64,000 nucleotides of DNA from Sipunculus nudus. Its lineage: Eukaryota; Annelida; Sipuncula; Golfingiida; Sipunculidae. The stretch is taken from NCBI GenBank assembly GCA_026874595.1, contig CM049309.1, positions 40,875,079-40,939,078 on the forward strand, in the 5' to 3' direction. The notes beneath the pieces were generated by a model that made no database searches, was not told where the DNA came from, and saw only the letters and a program-made list of their open reading frames with translations. A program made the position numbers and the translations under genes. Below, in pieces: positions 53,011 to 62,364 of the stretch (positions within the stretch are counted from its first letter, which is position 1; each line of letters opens with the position of its first letter).

Positions 53011-55029
53011 CACAATTTGTATTATAAGATCAGACACCAGTGCCACCAGTTCTGAGACTTAGCCATCTAGTTACAAGCCCTAGGGAGTCTCATCAGCTAA
53101 TTAAAGAAAAGGAAATCTGTGAAGAGAACTAATAATCCATCACCAAGATATATCATAGCTTTGTATCAGTTGATCAGCATGAGACAGCGGTCAGTCCTGA
53201 GTATACTGGGGTGAGGGACGTCAGAAGCATGGTCACATGATCACATAAAACCTGGCCGTACAAACATGCATGAAAGCTCTTCCATGTCATCCTTGTTGAA
53301 GGAGATGTTTAAGTGATGGAGATGTTCCTGATGAGCCGGTGGAGGCTTTTATAGAAAACAAATGTATTGATGTACATGAGCCGTGTGAAGTGATTACTGA
53401 TTGGCCAGGCATGTTGGCCATATTTTTGTCTGATAGGCTTGTACCCCCGGGAATATTTAACTTGTTTATGTTGTTGGTGAGATTTTAAGAGATCATATGC
53501 TGACTGCAGTTAAGGATTTTTATGCTATCTTGAGGGAAGCAAGCAGCACACGAGGGGGTGATCAGAATTCCGCCAAGGCCATCTATTGCTACGTGAAACT
53601 GGCAGTACATTGAGTTTCAGCTACGAATGGTCCTCCACTACATTGAATTACATGGATTGATGGCAGGATGTAAATTTAGACTGAGCAGTTCTATGGACTT
53701 CGTCACAGATGTCTTGGGACAACAGCACTTTTCAGTGTTCCTTTAGACAAACTCTTGTGTGTCTTTTTTAAAAAAAAACTGTCTAACCCTTAAACTTGTG
53801 CTTGTAAAGAGATTTGAGTTTTATGGCAGTAATACTAATTATAGTAAGAAATATATGATACATAAAGCAAGGTGATCTAGCCTTTTTTGTGTGTTACATA
53901 TGGTAAAACCTGCACAACCATTCTCACTCAATGTTAAAAATGCTAGTGCATTTGTTGGGAACTTTTCAGAGTTTGAATGTATAATTAAATGCAAATGTGT
54001 GGATAATTCCTCCTTTGATTCATATTGGAGCAAACATGATTACCGCAGTATTTACATTATAAGAGTAATTTAAAGAGCCCCCAATTACTTATAAAATGTA
54101 TAATTATTAATATCAAAACACTTATCAAAATATTAAGATTTTGAAAACTCAAAATATATGTCCATGATTATGCTTCTCATGCAGTTGTCCAATCCCCTCT
54201 TCCCTTGAACTGCTGCTTTGAATAGCAAGATTTTGTTACAGAACAAAGAATTGTAATCAGACCAGTGAGAGTGTTTTATCGCATTGTGCATCCAGCTCCA
54301 AATTTCTAAACATGTGACACTTGCTTGCAAAGGATTTTGTGAAAAAGACTAATACAGCATTTGTTGACTAATGAACCTTTGTATTAAATATAAAAAAGTT
54401 CCTTGTAAATAGCAAGGACGCTTATCAGTAATCATGTAAAACCTATTTCACATAATTTGAGGAAATATTAGTACCCTATATTGCCACCAGTAACAATTGT
54501 TAATTACATGTGCATGTAGGAGTGACATGACACGGTTTTGCATCAGTTAATAAATGTTGTATAATGTCACAGAGAGCAGACGTGGGTTATCCAGTCGTGA
54601 CTGTTATGATCACCCACAGTTACAAACTCCACTGTCCATGTCACACATTTTCTCTGCACAGTGGTGCTGATCAGTATAACTGGTATATATGGCATAGCTT
54701 GGTTCAGATTAGTACTCAAATCTCATGTCATATTTATCATTAAAGATACAAACTTTCACAGCAGTATAGCATAAAATCAGTCATAAATCCTTTCTCATGA
54801 TATTAAGGATATATTGCCTGGATAACGAAGCATCTCTTTTGGAATTCATTCAATAAGTCTCATATCACATCATCATTAAAACCTTGCAATACCTTAAAAA
54901 TAAATGTCTTGTCATCTCAGTTAGATTAATCTTACATAACTCTGCTGCATCATTTCCCCTGTTGTTGTTTTACTTGTTTGGTAGAATTACAGTGAAATAG
55001 ATAGGACGGTTTCTTTGTTAGTATAATTA
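53011..55029. other. No gene recognised
   Basis: AT-rich, short chance frames, no repeat structure seen by eye. Confidence 0.4.
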
Positions 55030-55217
55030 TTATAATTAGAGGAATTGAATGGTCCTTTATTATCGGCTGGGTTAGAAGAAGAGAACAGAATGGTTCTTTA
55101 TCTTGGACTGAATTGTAGCCAGAAATATGGTTTTTGTCTGGACAGATTTGTAATTAGAAGAAAAACTGAGTGAGAGGAATGGATGAGATTGTTCTTCATA
55201 ATGGGCAGGGTCATCAT

Positions 55218-56012
55218 TAGCCTGATTTAATTGCACTCAATATTCTTAGGCCCTGCCATATATTGAGTCTGATAGCCATACAGTGAGAGTTCCTACAATA
55301 TAAGCCACGGAATATGCAACAGATAAGTTACATCTTCTTTTACTGCCAGTTTACTGCCTAACAACAAGACACAGGATTACACCATTTTAACCCCAATAAG
55401 TAGGTGTAATGGTTTCGATAGCAACTAAAATAAAACTTATATCATCATTTTTAAACATTTACTGACCTTTTTACTAGAGGCATATCAGAGATTTTAGTAG
55501 GAACTGAGAAGAACAGTCTTAAGCTGTGTTTCCATGTATCCGCAAAAAGAGTATCCGCAAAAGACGTATGTACGTTCCATAGTGCGATGTCCGCAAAAAC
55601 TGTTTCCATAAGTACGTACGTTTTTCTTGCGGATACCCTTTCACGTGCCTCTTTTGAAACTGCAAGGACAACAGGCAGGAAGAAGGTCAATATGTCTCAT
55701 CACATCTGGTGCCGGGGCACTGTTAGGAAATGTAGGCATTTTTGCCATCCGCTTTATGGGTGCATTTGGATACCTCACTGGTAGCCTTGCTTGAGGGACT
55801 GCAAGCCAGAATTTTGTTACATTTTGTTTAAATGGGCCCACTTAGAAGAGTGACACACTAGCACAGGGTAATAGACACCTGTTTTAAACTTATTACAAGG
55901 GGTTTGGGTGGTGTGTAGTGTGAGACTTATATTGTAGAACCTCTCACTGTATGGCTATTGTACTCAATGTATGGCAGGGCCTAATAATATTGAGTCTGAT
56001 TAAATCAGGCTA
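55218..56012. mobile_element. Non-autonomous Mutator-like element, 90-bp inverted termini, 9-bp target duplication
   Basis: Element of 795 bp. The left terminus (55218-55307) starts TAGCCTGATTTAAT and the right terminus (55922-56012) is its reverse complement with about 88% identity; shared blocks include TAGGCCCTGCCATA and AGCCATACAGTGAGAG. GGTCATCAT flanks both sides exactly (55209-55217 and 56013-56021). A 9-bp duplication with long terminal repeats fits Mutator-like elements. The interior has no transposase and includes an imperfect palindrome at 55535-55635. Confidence 0.85.
55535..55635. repeat. Imperfect palindrome with GTATCCGCAAAA arms
   Basis: Words GTATCCGCAAAA and GACGTATGTACG on the left face CGTACGTTTTT and CTTGCGGATAC on the right. 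A TTAAGCTGTGTTTCCATG head lies to the left with no matching outer end, so this may be the remnant of a further small element inside the Mutator-like one. Confidence 0.6.
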
Positions 56013-56181
56013 GGTCATCATGAGAGGAATTTAAGGACTCTTTGTAATGAACAGAATTCATCAGAATAGAACGATCTTTTCTTGAAGTATAGTCTCAGCA
56101 AGAAAAATCTGATCACTTTCTCCTGTGACAGATCTAGTAAGAGAGATAGATGGAGGGGATTTATTTAAAACCTTTCAGTAA

Positions 56182-56770
56182 AGCCCCTTTCACACATTCA
56201 CGGATAGCATCACGGATCATCCCGGATCACCGTACCGGGATCATCCGTGTTGACTCCATCATCACCGTGTAAACTCCGGGCATCACCGTGTTAACACCGT
56301 GTTGCATCCATATTGATCCTTGGTGCACCGGCATGGTCGGAGAAAAAATTAAACCTGCACAATTTTTCGTCCCGGAGTACACGGATGAAACATCATCTGT
56401 ATCAATCCTTGTAGGCACCGTGCACCTCCGTGTAGCCACCGTATACATCCGGGAGTCTCCGTGTAGCCACCTGGAGCTCTGTATTGAGACCGGCACTTTC
56501 CGGGTGCAAGTTTAAGTTTTTCTACAATCATGCTGGTGCACCAAGGATCACTACGGATGCAACACAGTGTTAAAACGGTGATGCCCGGTGTTTACACGGC
56601 GATCCCGTAGATAACACGGGTGATTCCGGAACGATGCTCCGGGATTATCCGTGTTGCTATCCGTGAATATGTGAAACCCAATTTAGGAAATCTCACTGCC
56701 GTCCCCGGAACGCCACGGATTAAGGTCCGGGGTGATCCCTGTTGCTATCCGTGAATGTGTGAAAGGGGCT
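56182..56770. mobile_element. Harbinger-like MITE with TAA target duplication and foldback structure
   Basis: Element of 589 bp. Its 28-bp termini are identical inverted repeats starting AGCCCCTTTCACACATTCAC, and the similarity extends further inward with mismatches. TAA flanks both ends (56179-56181 and 56771-56773), as expected for PIF/Harbinger (TWA targets). Much of the interior is also self-complementary: GGTGCACCAAGGATC at about 56537 faces GATCCTTGGTGCACC at about 56315. A degenerate extra right terminus (TTGCTATCCGTGAATATGTG) lies at 56652, upstream of the final one. CCGTGT-type words are very dense. No coding frame. Confidence 0.88.
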
Positions 56771-56787
56771 TAAGGAAAAAATATTAA

Positions 56788-57170
56788 AGTCAGCCATTCA
56801 CCTACCTTTTCTGTTGAATTTATGTGAATTCTTGTACACATTAATGAACTCCAGGTAGTTCCTGTTGAGGAAAGTTCATATAACACCTCTGTGATGGATG
56901 TATGAGCTAGTTTATCTACAAGCTTTTAGTTATCATAGCAGTGTTGATAAACAGGAAAAACCAAGTAACCCAAGATGGTTGGTTGCTTACATGAGGAAGT
57001 TCTAATGTCACTAGCTGCAAAACACCCTTAACAAAACTCTGGTTTGTGTGATTTTCCACCTGATGTTCTTTGAATGTGTGCAGTGGGATTGTTTTTGTCT
57101 GGCCTATATTCATAAAACATTCAAGGAATTATTTATGGTTAATAAATGTTAATAATCAGAATAGGCCACT
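56788..57170. mobile_element. TTAA-flanked MITE, copy 1
   Basis: Flanked by TTAA at 56784 and 57171. Ends read AGTCAGCCATTCACC and, on the minus strand, AGTGGCCTATTCTG. Internal words GTTGATAAACAGGAAAAAC, CTGGCCTATATTCATAAA and CAAGGAATTAT are shared with the copy at 61365. The TTAA duplication recalls piggyBac-like elements, but no transposase is present. It ends 128 bp before the PDZ exon. Confidence 0.75.
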
Positions 57171-57282
57171 TTAAGTTCTCTTTACTGTGAGTAGACATTT
57201 ACCATTGTATAAAAGATTTAAAACAGTCTAGTTGTTACTAATGCATTTGAAGATTAAGTCCTGCTGGATATTTTCATTTGGG

Positions 57283-57300
57283 TGTTGGCTTTTTTTAGAG
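57283..57300 (+). promoter_or_regulatory. 3' splice acceptor of the PDZ exon (tandem AGAG)
   Basis: A seven-base T run ends in AG at 57297-57298, immediately followed by a second AG at 57299-57300. Either could be used; the reading frame is the same and the choice depends on the phase of the missing upstream exon. The first AG after the pyrimidine tract is the usual choice. Confidence 0.7.
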
Positions 57301-57518
57301 ATGGACGTCTGCGTGAAAGTGACCAGATACTGGCCATAGACGGCCAGGTGCTGGACACCAACTTCTCCCACGAGCGTGCCATTCGTCTGTTACAAAAGGC
57401 GAGTGGCTTGGTTGAGCTTGTGGTGGCCAGGGGACCCATTCCACAGGTGGACCAGTCCCCGTCAGGCCCCAAGATTGGTCGCACTCCATCAGCTCGCAGC
57501 GAAGCATCCGACATGGTG
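57299..57518 (+). CDS. MPDZ: Internal exon: C-terminal half of a PDZ domain plus linker, MPDZ (MUPP1)/PATJ-like
   Basis: One internal exon of a multi-PDZ scaffold gene. The open frame from 57300 gives 73 codons. It opens with DGRLRESDQILAIDGQ, the third/fourth strand region of a PDZ domain. The carboxylate-binding helix follows, with His at about codon 24 (FSHERAIRLLQKA); His at the first helix position is typical of class I PDZ domains, which bind S/T-X-hydrophobic C-termini. The last strand is VELVVARG, and a Pro/Ser-rich linker with PSARSEAS completes the exon. The order and wording resemble the second PDZ of MPDZ/MUPP1, whose known role is as a junctional/polarity scaffold under the plasma membrane (with the Crumbs-Pals1 complex for PATJ). 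Left boundary: a T-rich tract ends in AGAG at 57297-57300, so the exon begins at 57299 or 57301. Right boundary: GTG|GTAAGT, donor GT at 57519, codon phase 0. The GLGF-containing first half of the domain and the next exon were not found. PATJ or another multi-PDZ paralogue remains possible. Confidence 0.85.
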
Positions 57519-57897
57519 GTAAGTCACTATCACACACAACATTTGTCACTGTTTCCAGACAATGGTGGTAAGTCACGATCACACAACATCACTTTCACCT
57601 GATTACACACAACTTCACTGTCTCTTGACTCAGTGGTAAGTCATGATCACACAACGTCTCTTTCTCCGGACTCAGTGGTAAGTCATGGTCACACTCAATG
57701 CCATTTTCTTCTGACTTAGTGGTAAATCATGATCACACACAACGTCACTTTCTCCTGACTCAGTGGTAAGTCATGGTCACACACGATGTCACTTCCTGCT
57801 GACTCAGTGCTAAGTCATGGTCACACTCAATGCCATTTTCTCCTCACTCAGTGGTAAGTCATGATCACACACAATGTCACTCTCTCCTGATGTGGTG
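57515..57897 (+). repeat. Minisatellite (unit about 44 bp) made of repeated copies of the exon's 5' splice site
   Basis: The real donor context TGGTGGTAAGTCA at the exon end is repeated downstream. Perfect GTAAGT hexamers in the same context lie at 57519, 57568, 57636, 57678, 57766 and 57854. Degenerate ones are GTAAAT at 57722 and CTAAGT at 57810. Spacing is 42-44 bp except the first two intervals (49 and 68). From the third copy on, most donors are preceded by a pyrimidine-rich stretch and an acceptor-like CTGACTCAG only two bases upstream (57722 has TTAG). The rest of the unit is a CATGATCACACACAA-like segment followed by GTCAC. The array starts exactly at the exon boundary, so it looks like tandem duplication seeded by the splice site and its flank. 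Confidence 0.9.
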
Positions 57898-59176
57898 TGA
57901 AATAAGAAATTGTGAAGGCTGACAGAAAAATAAGTATAGATTACATTTCATGCATAAATCATATTCACTTTTGTCATTTCCTATGCACTTTGTACTGATT
58001 ATGAATAATGGTATTTATGTTACACAGAGGATTTTATGGAAATGATTAATGTGGTTTGAAATTGTTCAGTGACTGTCTTTATCATAACTGAAGAGGCCCA
58101 TGCTGTACATAGTTAAGTTTTCCTGTGATAAAATTCAGCTAACAAGTGTTACCCTGGTAAAATGATAAAACACTTCAGGCAGGTTAGAACAACTGCAGAC
58201 TTTCACTTGGCATTTATTTGTAACCTGATTTTGTAAAGTGAGAATATTATTAATGTGGAAAGTTTAATGCATTTGTATTGTATCAGCATGAACAGCTATT
58301 TCTTTTTTTTTTTGTTAAACTTATTTTGAGTTTTCACCAGGTGAATTACATGAAATAATATATTTTGATATATAACACTCAATGAGAACAGGTGGGTTAC
58401 AGTCGGGACAGATAAAGGAATTGCATGACAGAGCTCCATAATGATTTAAGCCAGTGTAGATCGAGGCTATTCAGTATGGCTGACTGCTTGGTGTATGGCT
58501 CAGATGGAGCGGCACGATTTTACTGGAAGCCATATTTCATTTATTTATTGCCAAAAAAATATTCGTGAATGATATTATACCACAGTAACGGACAAACTGC
58601 AAGTTCAGGACTGGCTGCAAGGCGATTAGTGGTAGAATGCTAGGGTGGAGTGATGTGGATATGACAGGGCAAGCTCTTTAACACCCATCCCTTCACCAAT
58701 GTAATAATGAGTTAGATAGTCATCTGTTCTGTGTCCAATGTCTTCATTTTGTAAGAAGATCTAAAAGAAAGATAGAGTGAAGTTCATCATGATGTCATTC
58801 ATGTGTCTGATCACAAACAAGATTCCACCAGTGGATCGTAACTGTCTGGTTTTATGTTTTGCCCACTGACAGTACTCTTTGTATCAGAAAGGCCCAGCAG
58901 GCTCTGTTTAGCTCGGAAACTTTGACCTCTCAGATCTCTCAGACTCTTGCTAACTCTAATCTGTGTATCATAATGCAGACCTTATTTTTTGCTGTTGGTA
59001 AGGGTTAAGTTTCATATTTGGAGAAACTATTTTGCATTGCATTTATAAAAAATTCCATGCCCAAAAGGAAAAGTTTGTTAATCATTTTCAAAACTACCCA
59101 GTTACCTAAAAAAATGAAAATTTCTAAAGAAAATATTTTGTGGTATTTCTAAAACAAGTAAATCATCCTTAAAGTA

Positions 59177-59353
59177 CAGTTGAACCTCCAAAATTATGAC
59201 CACCTTTGGGACTGACCAAAGTGGGCGTTCTTTGGGGTGGTCGTATTTGTGAAATTTTAAATTACCTGGATCATTTATTCAGGACCTGGAAAGGTGGTCG
59301 TAATTGTGGGGGTGTTTGCAATTGTGGGGTAGTCACAAGGCTGGGTTCCACTG
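59177..59353. mobile_element. Mariner/Tc1-like MITE, TA target
   Basis: Element of 177 bp flanked by TA (59175-59176 and 59354-59355). Termini are CAGTTGAACCTCC and, on the minus strand, CAGTGGAACCCAG. The interior repeats GTGGTCGTA-ATTGTG words near both ends. CAGT termini and a TA target are typical of Tc1/mariner derivatives. The short open frame crossing it is incidental. Confidence 0.8.
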
Positions 59354-60417
59354 TATTTTATTTGTGTGGAATGTATATTAACCAAAGATAAGACTTTTAA
59401 ATATTAGATTTATTTGACAGGAAGATGGTTAGATATGTATATTTTGTAATATATTTGTTGAAAATAATCTTTTAATGATGTTCAAGATGGATTAAACTCA
59501 ACTGGTGCATGGATATTTATGAATAAAATATTAACTTAAAAACTTGAAGGGTATAATGAAGCACAATATTGCAGGATTTCATTTTTGCCTTACCGATATT
59601 CAGGGCACAATTTTGTGTATCTCTAGTGTCGTTTACAGCCACAACTGAGCTGATATCAAGAGTGCCTGCATTGTAGAGCATATAAAAGCTGGCAGTCCTA
59701 CCATAAGCTGGCAGTCCATAGCAGCAATTAAACATACATTCTGTCATAAAAGACCCGGGGCTGGTGCTTCAGCTTGGTTATCAGCTGCAGCCTTAATGTA
59801 GAACTGCTGCTGTATTTCTGTAATGGATACACAATTATAGATTTTACATGTAGCAGTGATTAATGGCAGAATAAACAAAATAAACAAGCTTAATTCACTA
59901 TCACTTCTCTCATTTTCCTTTTCCTGTGTAATGTTTATGACAAATAAAAAACCAAGCTGCCTTTGCTGAGTCCTTTCCTGAATATTTCTTATAACTCAAA
60001 GGAAAATTTCTTATTTCACAAAAGTAGCGTTATTTTATATATGTCTAGTTGAAAAAAGCTATCTTTTAATGTATCCCCATGTATTTCTAAAAAGAAAACC
60101 TGATGTAATATAAAGATGAATAAAATATTTAACAGCTTGATGCTGCTGAAATACACTAGAGACATCTAGTGGAAGAAGAATGAATGATAATAGCTGTGTG
60201 TTCAGGAATTGTCAGTATTTTATATTGGTTTATTTTTACATGGATTGACCTCCGGAAAATACTGAGGAATTGAAATCATTGTGTCCTGTTATGGGGAGAT
60301 AAAAATAAATTTCAGATGCAGCGGTAAAAAACTTACTGATTGTTTTTAAGTTTAAGCCATATAAGACAGTTTAGTTCATAAATTAATGTTTCAATCAAAT
60401 AAAATATGGACTTGAAT

Positions 60418-60700
60418 ACTGTGGTTGCCTTTTTGTTTGCGAGGGTTTCAAATTTACATTATTCAAGAAAGGGGGAATCATCTCAAAAATAAAACCTTGG
60501 TGAATAAGAAAATCTGTCGTTGAAGGCAAAGTTGAAAAGTAAAAGGCTGACATTATGAATAAAAAAATATGGGTGTGTTTCCATATAAGAGATGCAATTT
60601 CTATTATTTTCTGCATAATTACAATACAGAAATGTTGGTTTCATTTGGTGAATTTTGTATAATTTTCTTAAGTGAGCTTTCAATAATTAAAGACATCTTC
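60418..60700. mobile_element. Truncated copy of the 18.6 kb ACTGTGGTT family
   Basis: Starts TACTGTGGTTGCCTTTTTG, then GCGAGGGTTTCAAATTT and an AAACCTTGGTGAATAAGA segment matching AGCCTTCAAGAATAAGA in the 18.6 kb copy. No right terminus was found. Confidence 0.55.
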
Positions 60701-61364
60701 TATTCTTTATTTAAATGAAAATAAAAAATGTCGCTCAACGTTGTTAAAGTTACTTTCCCTCTACGTCCTGTTTTTTCATTGTCACGCATGGCTATTATTT
60801 AAATGTCCTTGTGATAGAGGGTAGTGGCATTGTGTAGACAGTATTGTTCCTTTCTTTTATAAATTCTACCAGTCTCTTCACATCACCATCCATGAACATC
60901 GTCTATGTCTTCAGCATGCTGGCTTTGGTTCAGGCACATACTGTAAATGCAGGGATGCCCTCTCTTTGTTACGTCATTTTAAGGAATTCCCTAATGAATG
61001 CGGGGTGACAGGCCTCTTGAGACACTACCTGGGGCAGTTCAGAAAAATTGTGTTCGCTCTTGTGCTCGCTAAAACGATTTTTATCACACTCGCATTCACT
61101 CTTGCGCTTAATGATAAGCAGCTTTACAGCAACCTTTCATGAAACAGTACATGACATTTTATGTTGGTATTATTAGTGAAAAACAAAGCTGTTAAACCCG
61201 TGATATGCCACACCAGGAATAACATAATCTGAGATAATCCATTAAGCTTTTCTTCAGATACCTTGCAGACACATACATATACACACACAGTGGCAACCTA
61301 ATGCAGTAATTATCTCTTTAAAAAGGGTTAGGTAGTCTAAGAAACTAACAAAATTATTGGTTAA

Positions 61365-61833
61365 AGGTGCCCTTTCACCTAACTTTTGAAAATGAACTTA
61401 TGTGATTTCTGGCTTCCTCTGTGTATATATTAATGATCTAAGGGTAATTTTGGTTGTGAAAAGTCTTATTAGGCCTTCACAAAGGATGTATGAACTTGTT
61501 TATCAACAACATGTTTGAAATACCAGCAATGTTGACAAACAGGAAAAACATGTAAAACAGTTAACCTTGGTGATAGGTTTCACACCTGCGGAGGTAGAAA
61601 GGTTACCTGTTGCAAAACACAAAGCTCTGGCTTATCTGACTTTCTGCCAGATGCACATGTTGAATTTGTTTTGATTATTTTAGTGGGCCACCACTTATTA
61701 TAAACATTTTGTTATATAAACAAAACAAGCAGCCTGTGTGCGGTGAAATCCATGTTTTCTGGCCTATATTTATAAAGGCTCCAAGGAATTATATTTAGTT
61801 AATAAAGGTCAGATAGGTGATGGGGTGGCCCCT
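61365..61833. mobile_element. TTAA-flanked MITE, copy 2
   Basis: Flanked by TTAA at 61361 and 61834. Ends read AGGTGCCCTTTCACCTAAC and, on the minus strand, AGGGGCCACCCCATCACCTA. Same orientation as copy 1 and collinear with it (GTTGACAAACAGGAAAAAC, GGCCTATATTTATAAA, CAAGGAATTAT), about 85 bp longer. Confidence 0.78.
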
Positions 61834-62144
61834 TTAAACAGAATCCACTTTTGTTGAATTAATTGATTTAAGATTAAAGAAGAATGACACTCATTATAGT
61901 AGAATGGCACTCATTAGAGAACTTGCCAAGGCAAAACATTTACTAGATCAGTAGCTGATCTGCACCCAAATTAAATGGGGTTTCCCTGGACCACACCCCA
62001 CTCCTTCATAAAGGTTCATGGACTCTGTTCAGTAGTTTCTGTGTCATCTTGGTAACAAACCAACTAACATACTAGACTACCAGAGGTGAAGCACTTCCTG
62101 CAAGACTTAGATGGTGTCATCAGGAAAGCCCTGTCATTTAGCCA

Positions 62145-62240
62145 AAAGTTCCAGAAGAAACAGAAGGTTGCAAAATATAAATGTTGGTGCTTGTTATGTA
62201 GCTTCGAATCTCAAATTAGGCCTTTGCTCCCTCATAAGCT
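62145..62240 (+). repeat. Copy of the dispersed repeat seen at 37150
   Basis: Opposite orientation to the 37.2 kb copy; shares GAAACAGAAGGTTGCAAAAT and GCCTTTGCTCCCTCAT. The middle part is diverged. Confidence 0.65.
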
Positions 62241-62317
62241 TCATGTCAAATTGTGTGATAATATTTAAGTTTAAGAGAATAATGGCAAAATTTCATATGG
62301 GCATCCACTGGTGGAAC

Positions 62318-62320
<3 letters not shown>

Positions 62321-62362
<42 letters not shown>
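62321..62362. repeat. (AT)n microsatellite
   Basis: About 20 uninterrupted AT units. Confidence 0.97.

Positions 62363-62364
<2 letters not shown>

Larger units (their letters stand above)
55030..56160. repeat. Degenerate 38-45-bp array, interrupted by a transposon
   Basis: Loose repeats of AGAGGAATNGAATGGTTCTT plus ATNNTGGNCAGANTT text at 55036-55217, continuing at 56013-56150 after the inserted element. Homology among units is weak, but the word order repeats about eight times. Confidence 0.5.
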
